Assembly (NCBI RefSeq): GCF_043555885.1
Contig: NZ_JBIGHX010000006.1
Span: 124,001-188,000, forward strand
From: Pelomonas lactea
Lineage (GTDB): Bacteria; Pseudomonadota; Gammaproteobacteria; Burkholderiales; Burkholderiaceae_C
Direction of reading: 5' to 3'
Length of the DNA: 64,000 nt
Part shown: piece after piece, positions 15,847-24,843 of the stretch
How the letters are laid out: the number at the start of each line of letters is the position of its first letter
Numbering within the stretch: the stretch's first letter is position 1
Program-made: the position numbers and the translations under genes
Notes under the pieces: model-generated
What the model saw: the letters and a program-made list of their open reading frames with translations, nothing else
Databases searched by the model: none
Told to the model about the DNA's origin: nothing

Positions 15847-17448
15847 TCAGCCGTGCTGGGGCGGCACGCTCCAGCGCTTGGTCACATCACCGCGCGTGTT
15901 GACGCTTTCCAGGTTCACCGCGAAGCCCCACAGACGGCCCACGTGCTTGAGCACTTCCTGCGCGCTGTCATGCAGCGGGCGGTTGAGGTGCTGCTGGTGG
16001 CGCAGCGTGAGGGACCGGTCACCGCGCAGGTTGACGTTCCAGACCTGGATGTTGGGCTCGCGCGTGGACAGGTCGTACTGGCGTGACAGCGCCTGGCGCA
16101 GGTGGCGGTAGCCGCCTTCGTCGTGGATGGCGGAGATCTCGTACTCGCTCTTGGCCTCGTCGTCGAGGATGGAGAACAGCCGGAAGTCGCGCATGATCTT
16201 CGGGCTCAGGTACTGGCCGATGAAGCTCTCGTCCTTGAAGTTGCGCATCGCGTGGTCCAGCGTGGGCAGCCAGTCGCTGCCGGCGATGTCGGGGAACCAG
16301 TCGCGGTCTTCGTCGGTGGGCGCCTCGCAGATGCGCTTGATGTCGGTGTACATCGCAAAGCCCAGTGCATACGGGTTCAGGTTGGCGCCCGGGTGCTGGT
16401 AGACGACGTTGGTGTGGGACTTCAGCCACTCGATCATCATGCCGTCCGACAGGTAGCCGTCGTCGTACATCTGGTTGAGCAGCCGGTGGTGCCAGAAGGT
16501 GGCCCAGCCCTCGTTCATGACCTGCGTTTGCCGCTGCGGGTAGAAGTACTGCGCGATCTTGCGGACGATGCGCACGATCTCGCGCTGCCAGGGCTCCAGC
16601 AAGGGTGCGTTCTTCTCGATGAAGTACAGCAGGTTCTCCTGCGGCTCGTCGGGGAAGCGGCGGCTCTCGGCGGCTTCGTCCGGCCGGTCCGGCTTCTTGG
16701 GCAGCGTGCGCCAGAGGTCGTTGACCTGCATCTGCGCGTGGTGCTCGCGGTCCTTCAGCCGTGCCCGCTCCTCGGCCAGCGACAGCTTGGCCGGGCGGCG
16801 GTAGCGGTCCACGCCATGGTTCATCAGCGCGTGGCAGCTGTCCAGCAGCGCCTCGACGGCGTCCAGCCCGTGGCGCTCCTCGCACTCGGCGACGTAGTTC
16901 TTGGCGTAGACGAGGTAGTCGATGATGGACGACGCGTCCGTCCACATGCGGAACAGGTAGTTGCCCTTGAAGAAGGAGTTATGGCCGTAGCAGGCGTGGG
17001 CGATGACCAGCGCCTGCATGGCCAGGGTGTTCTCCTCCATCAGGTAGGCGATGCAGGGATCGGAGTTGATGACGATCTCGTAGGCCAGCCCCATCTGGCC
17101 GCGCTTGTAGCTGCGCTCGGTGGCGATGAACTCCTTGCCGTAGCTCCAGTGCCGGTAGTTCACCGGCATGCCCACCGACGCGTAGGCGTCCATCATCTGC
17201 TCGGCGGTGATTACCTCCAGCTGGTTGGCATAGGTGTCCAGGCCGAAGCGGTCGGCCGTCTGCTTGATGACGGCGTGGTAGTCCTCGATGAGCTCGAAGG
17301 TCCAGTCGTTCGGGGAGGGCAGCGGCTGGCTGGGGCGCTGTTGCAGCGGCAGCATGCGGCGCAGCGGGTCGCGCTGGCGGCGCTCCGGCATGCCGGGCGG
17401 TGGCTTGGCCACGCGCTCGGGGTGGCGGCGGTCTTCCTTGCAGCTCAT
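15847..17448 (-). CDS. spoVR: SpoVR-family protein
   Basis: 533 aa. The family marks WSYGKEFIATERSYKRGQMGLAYEIVIN, HACYGHNSFFKGNYLF and VMNEGWATFWHHRLLNQMYDDG are present. The start ATG overlaps the yeaH stop by four bases (ATGA), so a much longer upstream reading frame on the same strand is not the gene. It is the third gene of prkA-yeaH-spoVR, which in enteric and other proteobacteria is induced in stationary phase and nitrogen starvation. The molecular function is unknown; in spore formers SpoVR affects the cortex. Confidence 0.93.
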   Translation of the reverse strand: MSCKEDRRHPERVAKPPPGMPERRQRDPLRRMLPLQQRPSQPLPSPNDWTFELIEDYHAVIKQTADRFGLDTYANQLEVITAEQMMDAYASVGMPVNYRHWSYGKEFIATERSYKRGQMGLAYEIVINSDPCIAYLMEENTLAMQALVIAHACYGHNSFFKGNYLFRMWTDASSIIDYLVYAKNYVAECEERHGLDAVEALLDSCHALMNHGVDRYRRPAKLSLAEERARLKDREHHAQMQVNDLWRTLPKKPDRPDEAAESRRFPDEPQENLLYFIEKNAPLLEPWQREIVRIVRKIAQYFYPQRQTQVMNEGWATFWHHRLLNQMYDDGYLSDGMMIEWLKSHTNVVYQHPGANLNPYALGFAMYTDIKRICEAPTDEDRDWFPDIAGSDWLPTLDHAMRNFKDESFIGQYLSPKIMRDFRLFSILDDEAKSEYEISAIHDEGGYRHLRQALSRQYDLSTREPNIQVWNVNLRGDRSLTLRHQQHLNRPLHDSAQEVLKHVGRLWGFAVNLESVNTRGDVTKRWSVPPQHG

Positions 17449-18725
17449 GATGTCGCGCCCTCCTTCTTGAACAGCTCTCGGAAGACGGGGTAGATCTGCG
17501 AGGCCTCGACGGCCTTGCGCATCGCGAAGTGGCCGACGTCCTCCTGCAGCTTCTGGTATTCCTCCCAGAGGTTCTGCTCGGGTTCGGCGACCTGCACGTA
17601 GGCGAAGTAGCGGCACAGCGGCAGGATCTTGTCGGCGAGCAGCTCGCGGCAGCGGCCACTGTCGTGGTGCCAGTTGTCGCCGTCGCTGGCCTGGGCGCCG
17701 TAGATGTTCCACTCGGTCGGCGAGTAGCGCTCGCGGATGATCTGCTCCATCAACACGAGTGCCGACGACACGACGGTGCCGCCGGTCTCGGTGGCGTGGA
17801 AGAAGTTCTGCTCGTCCACCTCCTGCGCCTGCGTGTGGTGGCGGATGAAGACGACGTCGATCTTCTCGTAGTGCCGCGTGAGGAACAGGTACAGCAGGAT
17901 GAAGAAGCGCTTGGCGAGGTCCTTGCGGCCTTCGTCCATGGAACCCGATACGTCCATCAGGCAGAACATGACGGCGCGCGTCGTCGGCACCGGCACGCGC
18001 ACGCGGGAGCGGAAGCGCAGGTCTATGGGGTCCAGGAAGGGGATGGCGTCCAGCCGGGCCTTCAGGTGGGCGATGCGCTCGCGCGTCTCGGCCAGCAGGC
18101 GGGGGGTCTCGGGGCGGTCCTCCTTCAGCAACTCCTGCTCGCGGGCTTCGAGCTCGTGCAGCTCGCGGCGCTTGTCCATGCCCAGCGCGATGCGCCGGCC
18201 CAGGGCACCGCGCATGGAGCGCACGACGTGCAGGTTGGTGGGCGTGCCGTCGGATGAGAAGCCGGCGCGGTGGCTCTTCCACTCGGGTGTGTCGGCCAGC
18301 GTCGTGCGGGCGAGGTTGGGCAGGGCCAGGTCGTCGAAGAAGACCTGCATGAACTCTTCCTTGCTGAGGTGGAAGACGAAGTCGTCCTCGCCCTCGCCCT
18401 GGTCGCTGGCTTGGCCGCCACCGCCACCGCCGCCTTGCCCACCCTTGGGCTTGGCGATGCGGTCGCCCTTGACGTACTCCTGGTTGCCGGGCCGCACGAC
18501 CTCGCGCACGCCGCCGTCGCCATGGCCGAAGACGGGTTCGCTGAGATCCTTCTTCGGGATCGTCACGTCCTCGCCGCGCTCCATGTCGCGGATGCCGCGG
18601 CCATCCACCGCGCGCTTCACTGCCTCACGGATCTGGTCCTTGTGGCGGCGCAGGAAGCGCTCGCGGTTGCCGATGGACTTGTTCTTCCCGGACAGCCTGC
18701 GGTCGATGATTTGCTGAAGCGACAT
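17445..18725 (-). CDS. yeaH: YeaH/YhbH family protein (DUF444, VWA-like)
   Basis: 426 aa. The N-terminus has the family start (RRLSGKNKSIGNRERFLRR). A Gly-rich linker (about residues 93-103) leads to the von Willebrand A-like half, whose MIDAS motif is MDVSGSMDEGRKDLAKR. It sits between prkA and spoVR, with a 19 bp gap to prkA and a 4 bp overlap with spoVR. The three are thought to act together, with YeaH a likely partner or substrate of the PrkA kinase. Confidence 0.93.
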   Translation of the reverse strand: MSLQQIIDRRLSGKNKSIGNRERFLRRHKDQIREAVKRAVDGRGIRDMERGEDVTIPKKDLSEPVFGHGDGGVREVVRPGNQEYVKGDRIAKPKGGQGGGGGGGQASDQGEGEDDFVFHLSKEEFMQVFFDDLALPNLARTTLADTPEWKSHRAGFSSDGTPTNLHVVRSMRGALGRRIALGMDKRRELHELEAREQELLKEDRPETPRLLAETRERIAHLKARLDAIPFLDPIDLRFRSRVRVPVPTTRAVMFCLMDVSGSMDEGRKDLAKRFFILLYLFLTRHYEKIDVVFIRHHTQAQEVDEQNFFHATETGGTVVSSALVLMEQIIRERYSPTEWNIYGAQASDGDNWHHDSGRCRELLADKILPLCRYFAYVQVAEPEQNLWEEYQKLQEDVGHFAMRKAVEASQIYPVFRELFKKEGATS

Positions 18726-18744
18726 CGAGCGACCTGCTTTCTTG

Positions 18745-20667
18745 TTAGCTCGACTTCCTCACGCGCAGGTACCACTCGCACAACAGCCTTACCTGCTTGG
18801 CCGTGTAGCCCTTGTCCACCATGCGCTGCACGAAGTTCTCGTGCTTCTTGGCGTCCTCGGCGCTGGCCTTGGCGTTGAAGCTGATGACGGGCAGCAGCTC
18901 CTCGGTGTTGGAGAACATCTTCTTCTCGATGACGGTGCGCAGCTTCTCGTAGCTGGTCCACAGCGGGTTCTTGCCCGCGTTGTTGGCGCGCGCCCGCAGC
19001 ACGAAGTTGACGATCTCGTTGCGGAAGTCCTTGGGGTTGGAGATGCCGGCGGGCTTCTCGATCTTCTCGAGCTCGGCGTTCAGCGCCGCGCGGTCGAAGA
19101 CCTCGCCGGTGTCGGTGTCGCGGTATTCCTGGTCCTGGATCCAGTAGTCGGCATAGGTCACGTAGCGGTCGAAGATGTTCTGGCCGTACTCGCTGTAGCT
19201 CTCCAGGTAGGCGGTCTGTATCTCCTTGCCGATGAACTCGGCATAGCGCGGCGACAGCTGTTCCTTGATGAAGCCGACGTACTTCTCTTCGAGCTCCTTG
19301 GGGAACTGCTCGCGCTCGATCTGCTGCTCCAGCACGTACATCAGGTGCACGGGGTTGGCGGCCACTTCTGCCGAGTCGAAGTTGAAGACCTTGGACAGGA
19401 TCTTGTACGCGAAGCGCGTGCTGATGCCGCTCATGCCCTCGTCGACACCGGCGTAGTCGCGGTACTCCTGGTAGCTCTTCGCGCGGGGGTCGGTGTCCTT
19501 CAGGTTCTCGCCGTCGTAGATCTGCATCTTGGAATACAGCGACGAGTTCTCCGGCTCCTTCAGGCGCGTGAGCACGGCGAACTGGCTCATCATCTTCAGC
19601 GTGCCTGGCGCGCACTTGGCCTCGGCCAGCGACGAGCCGCGGATGAGCTTCTCGTAGATCTTGACCTCTTCGCTCACCCGCAGGCAGTACGGCACCTTCA
19701 CGATGTAGACGCGGTCGAGGAAGGCCTCGTTGTTCTTGTTGTTGCGGAAGGTCTTCCACTCGCTCTCGTTGCTGTGCGCCAGCACGATGCCGTCGAACGG
19801 AATCGCGCCGAAGCCTTCGGTGCCTTTGTAGTTGCCTTCTTGAGTTGCCGTCAGCAGCGGGTGCAGCACCTTGATGGGCGCCTTGAACATTTCCACGAAC
19901 TCCAGCAGGCCCTGGTTGGCCAGGCACAGGCCGCCGGAGTAGCTGTAGGCATCGGGGTCGTCCTGCGCATAAGTCTCGAGCTTGCGGATGTCGACCTTGC
20001 CCACCAGCGAGCTGATGTCCTGGTTGTTCTCGTCACCCGGCTCGGTCTTGGCCACGCCCAGTTGCTTGAGCACGCTGGGGTAGCGCTTGACCACCTTGAA
20101 CTTGCGGATGTCGCCGCCGAACTCGTCGAGCCGCTTGACGGCCCACGGCGACAGGATGCGGTTGAGGTAGCGGCGCGGGATGCCGTAGTCGCGCTCCAGC
20201 AGCGGGCCGTCTTCCGTTGGGTCGAACAGGCCCAGCGGGCTCTCGTTCACCGGCGAGCCGGCGATGGCGTAGAAGGGCACCTGCTCCATCAGCTGCTTCA
20301 GCCGCTCGGCGATGGAACTCTTGCCGCCGCCCACGGGGCCCAGCAGGTAGAGGATCTGCTTCTTTTCCTCCAGCCCCTGCGCAGCGTGCCTGAAATAGGA
20401 CACCACCTGCTCGATCGCTTCCTCGAGCCCGTAGAACTCGGCGAAGGCCGGGTAGATCTTGATCGTCTTGTTGGCGAACAGGCGCGAGAGGCGCGGGTCG
20501 TTGCGCGTGTCGAGCATCTGCGGCTCGCCAATGGCCTGGAGCATTCGCTCGGCGGCTGTGGCGTAGGCCAGCGGGTTTCTCTTGCACTCGGCGAGGTACT
20601 CCTCCAGTGTGAGTTCCTCGACCTTCGTGCGCTCATAGCGCGCGGCGAAGTGGCTGATGACGTCCAT
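18745..20667 (-). CDS. prkA: PrkA-family AAA+/serine protein kinase
   Basis: 640 aa, close to E. coli YeaG (644 aa). The AAA part shows Walker A GPVGGGKSS near residue 100 and downstream GFGAIPFDGIVLAHSNESEW. The C-terminal third is the kinase-like PrkA domain. The second in-frame ATG at 20665-20667 is chosen as start because AGGAG lies six bases upstream and the downstream sequence begins as in other PrkA proteins; the first ATG would add nine residues and has no ribosome site. It heads the prkA-yeaH-spoVR operon. Confidence 0.94.
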   Translation of the reverse strand: MDVISHFAARYERTKVEELTLEEYLAECKRNPLAYATAAERMLQAIGEPQMLDTRNDPRLSRLFANKTIKIYPAFAEFYGLEEAIEQVVSYFRHAAQGLEEKKQILYLLGPVGGGKSSIAERLKQLMEQVPFYAIAGSPVNESPLGLFDPTEDGPLLERDYGIPRRYLNRILSPWAVKRLDEFGGDIRKFKVVKRYPSVLKQLGVAKTEPGDENNQDISSLVGKVDIRKLETYAQDDPDAYSYSGGLCLANQGLLEFVEMFKAPIKVLHPLLTATQEGNYKGTEGFGAIPFDGIVLAHSNESEWKTFRNNKNNEAFLDRVYIVKVPYCLRVSEEVKIYEKLIRGSSLAEAKCAPGTLKMMSQFAVLTRLKEPENSSLYSKMQIYDGENLKDTDPRAKSYQEYRDYAGVDEGMSGISTRFAYKILSKVFNFDSAEVAANPVHLMYVLEQQIEREQFPKELEEKYVGFIKEQLSPRYAEFIGKEIQTAYLESYSEYGQNIFDRYVTYADYWIQDQEYRDTDTGEVFDRAALNAELEKIEKPAGISNPKDFRNEIVNFVLRARANNAGKNPLWTSYEKLRTVIEKKMFSNTEELLPVISFNAKASAEDAKKHENFVQRMVDKGYTAKQVRLLCEWYLRVRKSS

Positions 20668-21089
20668 GTCGATCTCCTGCGGTTTGAACTCCACAGGACC
20701 ACAGGCACGATCCGTGCCCGAGGGGCTGGGGGGTTCTGATCGCGCCTCAACTGCAAGGCGTCATCAGAACTCTCCAATCGATGTTCTGGTCGTCAGCTTG
20801 GGGCCGACGCAACGGGACCATCTCAAGAATAAGCCGATGCCAACCCACCAACAAATCCGCTTGCGTTCCCGTTGACAGGTGCGGCCCAGCATACGCCCGG
20901 CCGAGAGGCAAGACCTGCCACTTTCATGGCAAACCACACATTCCGCTTGGGTTTAACGCCGACGTGAAAACGCTGGTGCAAAACGGGCCGCGGGTTCTTC
21001 CCCGCGCCGTTGGCGCACGGCCGTGGCTAGGATGATGAAAGCGGTTTCAAATTTTGATGCAAACCGGCTTTTTCCCCACGCTGCGTGCC
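20668..21089. promoter_or_regulatory. 422 bp divergent promoter region, prkA operon / FGE-like gene
   Basis: The region separates two divergent transcription units and is less GC-rich than the genes. It must hold both promoters. I checked by eye for sigma-54 elements (GG-N10-GC) on both strands and found none that fit well. A LacI-type operator lies at its right end (21036-21049). No gene is apparent. Confidence 0.5.
21036..21049. promoter_or_regulatory. LacI/GalR-type operator candidate
   Basis: TGAAAGCGGTTTCA fits the LacI-family consensus TGNAANCGNTTNCA at all fixed positions. It lies 41 bp before the chosen start of the glycosidase-like/FGE-like gene, fitting repression by a sugar-responsive LacI-type regulator encoded elsewhere. 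Confidence 0.55.
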
Positions 21090-23303
21090 ATGCCCGATCG
21101 ACAAACGCTCACTGCCCTCGCCCTGTCTCTTCTCGCCGGGCTCGCTGCCGCCGGTCCGGACAGCCAGGCCCCGGCCGCCGCCGCGGGTATCACCGTGCGC
21201 GGCACGCAGATCGCCGGCCCTGACCAGGACGACCGCGGCGAGCCCGACTGGCTGGCCCGCATGAACAACTGGCGGCGTGACCCCACCGCCACGCACGCCG
21301 CGTGGCTGCAGGCGATGCAGCAGTGGCGGCGCGAGCAGCACCAGCGCCTGGGCTACGACGACGCGCAGTACCGCCGCCCCGAGCTGCAGTGGACGCAGGG
21401 CAGCTTCGTGCAGCCGCAGGTGATGGTGGAAGACCGGCTGCTGTACGACCCGGTGAAGCGCGTCTACACCGTGAAGCGGCTGCTGGATGATCTGCGCCAG
21501 CGCTACGGCGGCATTGACAGCGTGCTGCTGTGGCCGGTGTACCCGAACAGCGGCGTGGACGACCGCAACCAGTGGGACCTGCTGCGCGACATGCCCGGCG
21601 GTGTGGCCGGCGTGAAGGCCATGGTGCAGGACTTCCAGCGCCAGGGCGTGCGCGTGTTCTTCCCCACCATGCCGTGGGACGTGGGCACGCGCGATGAAGG
21701 CCGCAGCCAGGCGGAGGCGACGATGGAGCTGCTGGCCTCCATCGGCGCCGATGGCGTCAACGGCGACACCATGGCCGGCCTGCCCATCGACTTCCTGCGC
21801 GCCGCGCAGGCCCGCGGCGTGCCGATGGCACTGGAGCCCGAGCTGCCGCTGCAGGACGACGCGATGCTCGCCTTCAACACGCTGAGCTGGGGCTACTGGG
21901 AGACGCCCTTTGTGCCCATGGTCAGCAAGTGGAAGTGGCTGGAGCCGCGGCACCTGGTGCATGTGTGCGACCGCTGGGCGACGGACCGGCACGAGATCTT
22001 GCAAGCGGCCTTCTTCAACGGCACGGGCATACAGAGTTGGGAGAACGTGTGGGGCTGGTGGAACGGCATCACGCCGCGCGATGCGGCGGCGCTCAAGCGG
22101 ATCGCCGGCGTGTACCGCGGCTGGCCGGCGCTGCTGTCCAGCGCGGGCTGGGAGCCGCACGTGCCCACGCGCCAGTACGGCGTGTACGCCAGCCGCTTTC
22201 CCGGCGACACGGCCACGCTGTGGACGGTGGTCAACCGCAACGACTTCACCGTGGGCGAGCTGCCGCTGACCGTGGCGCACGAGCCCGGCGCGCGCTACGT
22301 GGACGCGTGGAACGGCCGCGAGCTGAAGGCCGACGTGGGCGCCGACGGCCGCGCCACCGTCACGCTGGCGCTGGAGCCGCGCGGCTTTGGCGCACTGGTG
22401 CAGCTGCGCAGTGCCGACGCGGTGGCGGCAGCCCAGCCGGTGCTGCAGGCGCAACGCGCGCTGGCCGAGAAGCCGCTGGCGTCGTATTCACGCGAGTGGA
22501 AGCCGCTGCCGCAGCGGCTGGTGCCCCAGGCGCCCACGCCGCGCGTGAAGGCGGCGCCGGCTGGCATGGTGACCGTGCCTGCTGCGGCGGCGTACGACTT
22601 CCGCGTGACCGGCCTGCAGATCGAAGGCGAGAACCGCCCGGGGCTGGACGTGCAGTACCCGTGGGAGACGGTGGCGCGGCGCGAGCATGTGCACCGCATG
22701 GCCATCGCGCGTTTTCACATCGACGTCCACCCGGTCACCAACGAGGCCTTCGCGCGCTTCGTGCAGGCCACGGGTTACCGGCCGGCGGATGACCATCACT
22801 TCCTGGCCCACTGGCAAGGCGCGCAGCCCGCGCCGCAAGACCTGAAACGCCCCGTGGTGTGGGTGGGACTGGAAGACGCCCGCGCCTACTGCCGCTGGGC
22901 CGGCAAGCGCCTGCCGCACGAGTGGGAATGGCAGTACGCCGCGCAGGGCAGCGACGGCCGGCGTTACCCGTGGGGGTCAGACTGGCGCGACGATCTCGTG
23001 CCCCCCGCGCACACCGCGCGCCACCTGCCCGTGCTGGCCGAGGTGGGCCGCTACCCGCAGGCGGTCAGCCCCTTCGGCGTGCAGGAGCTGGTGGGCCACC
23101 TGTGGCAGTGGACGGACGAGTTCGAGGACGACCGCACGCGCGCCGCCATCGTGCGCGGCGGCAGCCCCTACCAGCCGCAGGGCGCGTCCTGGTACTTCCC
23201 CAACACGCGCCGGCTGGACCAGCACGGCAAGCTGCTGCTGATGGCCCCGTCGAAAGACCGCTCGGGGCTGATCGGCTTTCGCTGCGTGGCGGACGCCGAG
23301 TGA
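21090..23303 (+). CDS. Secreted glycosidase-like / FGE-sulfatase-like fusion protein
   Basis: 737 aa. The start at 21090 gives a signal peptide (MPDRQTLTALALSLLAGLAAA); an ATG at 21057 is possible. Residues about 75-420 look like a TIM-barrel carbohydrate enzyme: SVLLWPVYPNSGVDDRNQWD, VRVFFPTMPWDVGTRDEG, GADGVNGDTMAG and a Trp-rich ENVWGWWNGI. Residues about 500-735 have the formylglycine-generating-enzyme fold (FHIDVHPVTNEAFARFVQATG, GKRLPHEWEWQYAAQG, GLIGFRCVAD). The two catalytic Cys of true FGE are absent from PYQPQGASWYFPNTRRL, so sulfatase activation is unlikely. A carbohydrate-active periplasmic or surface role is inferred. Confidence 0.75.
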   Translation: MPDRQTLTALALSLLAGLAAAGPDSQAPAAAAGITVRGTQIAGPDQDDRGEPDWLARMNNWRRDPTATHAAWLQAMQQWRREQHQRLGYDDAQYRRPELQWTQGSFVQPQVMVEDRLLYDPVKRVYTVKRLLDDLRQRYGGIDSVLLWPVYPNSGVDDRNQWDLLRDMPGGVAGVKAMVQDFQRQGVRVFFPTMPWDVGTRDEGRSQAEATMELLASIGADGVNGDTMAGLPIDFLRAAQARGVPMALEPELPLQDDAMLAFNTLSWGYWETPFVPMVSKWKWLEPRHLVHVCDRWATDRHEILQAAFFNGTGIQSWENVWGWWNGITPRDAAALKRIAGVYRGWPALLSSAGWEPHVPTRQYGVYASRFPGDTATLWTVVNRNDFTVGELPLTVAHEPGARYVDAWNGRELKADVGADGRATVTLALEPRGFGALVQLRSADAVAAAQPVLQAQRALAEKPLASYSREWKPLPQRLVPQAPTPRVKAAPAGMVTVPAAAAYDFRVTGLQIEGENRPGLDVQYPWETVARREHVHRMAIARFHIDVHPVTNEAFARFVQATGYRPADDHHFLAHWQGAQPAPQDLKRPVVWVGLEDARAYCRWAGKRLPHEWEWQYAAQGSDGRRYPWGSDWRDDLVPPAHTARHLPVLAEVGRYPQAVSPFGVQELVGHLWQWTDEFEDDRTRAAIVRGGSPYQPQGASWYFPNTRRLDQHGKLLLMAPSKDRSGLIGFRCVADAE

Positions 23304-23319
23304 CCACCGGCTGACGCGA

Positions 23320-23343
23320 CCGCGGGGGCTTCAGCCCTCGCGG
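23320..23343. terminator. Convergent hairpin between FGE-like gene and parB
   Basis: CCGCGGGGGC pairs with GCCCTCGCGG (10 bp with one G-T), with a 4 nt loop that includes part of the parB stop. There is no T-run, so the call is tentative. Confidence 0.35.
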
Positions 23344-24236
23344 CGCAGCTTGTCGAGGATGCCCGACAGGGCGTCCAGCGAGTCGAAGTGGATGGCCAGC
23401 TCACCGCTCTGGCCGCCCTTCTTGGTGCGCTTCTTCACGCGCACTTCCACGGTGGCGCCCAGCGCGTCGGCCAGCTCTTCCTCCAGGCGCAGCACGTCGC
23501 GGCTCTTGTCGCCCTTCACGCGCAGCAGCGGGGCCTGGCGCGCGGCACCCTGCGTCTTGGCGACCAGCTTCTCCGCTTCGCGCACGCTGAGCTTCTTGGC
23601 CGCGATCTCGCTGGCGGTGGTGATCTGCGTGGCGCCGTCCAGCGGCAGCAGCGCGCGGGCGTGGCCCATGTCCAGGTCACCGGCCATCAGCATGTTCTGC
23701 ACCGGGGCGGCCAGGTTCAGCAGGCGCAGCAGGTTGCTGGCGGCGCTGCGCGAGCGGCCCACGGCCTGCGCGGCCTGCTCGTGCGTCAGGCCGAACTCGT
23801 CGGTCAGGCGCTTCAGGCCTTGCGCTTCTTCCAGCGGGTTGAGGTCTTCACGCTGGATGTTCTCGATCAGCGCCATCGCGGCCGCCGATTCGTCGGGCAC
23901 CGCCTTCACCAGCACCGGCACCTCGCGCAGGCCGGCCAGCTTGGCGGCACGGAAGCGGCGTTCGCCGGCGATGATTTCGTAGCTGACGCCGCCGTTCGGC
24001 GTGATCGGGCGCACGAGGATGGGCTGCATGATGCCCTGGCCCTTGATGCTCTCGGCCAGCTCGTACAGCGAGCCCTCGTCCATGCGCGTGCGCGGCTGGT
24101 ACTTGCCGGCCTGCAGCTGCTCCAGCTTCAGCGTGCTGGGCGTGCCGTCGCGTTCGGGGGCGGGGGTGTCGCTGACCTTGGGGCCCAGCAGGGCTTCCAG
24201 GCCGAGGCCGAGGCCTTTGGGTTTCTTCGTTGCCAT
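23331..24236 (-). CDS. parB: Chromosome partitioning protein ParB
   Basis: 301 aa. N-terminal KKPKGLGLGLEALLG, then the ParB/CTPase domain with QPRTRMDE and GERRFRAAKLAGL, the central HTH LTHEQAAQAVGRSRSAASNLLRLL and the C-terminal dimerisation part. It binds parS sites, three of which I find in mnmG/rsmG, and spreads as a CTP-dependent clamp. It is the second gene after a small hydrolase gene (16 bp gap). parA is about 11 kb away, which is unusual, since parA and parB are normally close. Confidence 0.96.
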   Translation of the reverse strand: MATKKPKGLGLGLEALLGPKVSDTPAPERDGTPSTLKLEQLQAGKYQPRTRMDEGSLYELAESIKGQGIMQPILVRPITPNGGVSYEIIAGERRFRAAKLAGLREVPVLVKAVPDESAAAMALIENIQREDLNPLEEAQGLKRLTDEFGLTHEQAAQAVGRSRSAASNLLRLLNLAAPVQNMLMAGDLDMGHARALLPLDGATQITTASEIAAKKLSVREAEKLVAKTQGAARQAPLLRVKGDKSRDVLRLEEELADALGATVEVRVKKRTKKGGQSGELAIHFDSLDALSGILDKLRREG

Positions 24237-24252
24237 GGGCGCGGATTGTCCT

Positions 24253-24792
24253 TCAGGGCTTCGCGAGGCTGCGCAGCAGTTCCCGGCCTTCGGGCCAGTC
24301 GCCCAGCCCCGAGTCGGCATTGAGGTGGCCGCGCGGCCCGGCCATGACGACGCTGCTGCCCCAGTCCGCCGCCATCTGCGCGCTGCGCTCGGCGGCGCCG
24401 AAGGGGTCGTCGCTGCTGATGACGGCGATGCTCGCGAAGGGCAGGCGCCGGCGGCGGATGGGGCGCCAGTTGTGCAGCTGCGGCGGCATGTCCTCGCGCT
24501 CGGTGTCGGGCGGGGCGACGAGCAGCGCGCCCGCCACGCGGGCCGTGTGCTGCGAGTGCTCGGCCCAGCTCGCCACCAGCTGGCAGCCCAGCGAATGCGC
24601 CACCAGTACGGCCGGGGCATCGTCCTGCAGCAGCACCTCGTCCAGCCGTGCCATCCAGTCGCCACGGCGCGGCCAGTCCCAGTCGTGCTGCTCCACGCGC
24701 TGGTCGCCATGCAGCCGCTCCCAGCGGCTTTGCCAATGCTCGGGGCCGGAGTTCTGCCAGCCCGGCAGAAGCAGTACGCGCGATGGATTCAT
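24253..24792 (-). CDS. RBBP9/YdeN-family alpha/beta hydrolase
   Basis: 179 aa, a compact alpha/beta hydrolase. Nucleophile Ser is in AHSLGCQLV, Asp in ISSDDPF and His in RGHLNADSGLG, and the start VLLLPGWQNSGPEHWQSRW is the family hallmark. These are serine hydrolases of unknown substrate. It lies directly before parB; in related Burkholderiales a hydrolase of this kind between parA and parB is, to my recollection, common, which suggests the parA side was displaced here. Confidence 0.88.
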   Translation of the reverse strand: MNPSRVLLLPGWQNSGPEHWQSRWERLHGDQRVEQHDWDWPRRGDWMARLDEVLLQDDAPAVLVAHSLGCQLVASWAEHSQHTARVAGALLVAPPDTEREDMPPQLHNWRPIRRRRLPFASIAVISSDDPFGAAERSAQMAADWGSSVVMAGPRGHLNADSGLGDWPEGRELLRSLAKP

Positions 24793-24843
24793 GGTTTGCC
24801 CTTATCCTTTGCGGCTCGATTTTCAGCGGTTGGAGCAGCGGCA

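Noticed and set aside
17449..18282. Long upstream extension of the SpoVR reading frame
   Set aside because: The extension lies antisense-frame within yeaH, is Arg/Pro-rich and lacks family similarity; the ATG overlapping the yeaH stop starts the real SpoVR.
21090..23303. Sulfatase-activating formylglycine-generating enzyme
   Set aside because: The fold is similar but the two catalytic Cys are absent and no sulfatase gene is nearby.
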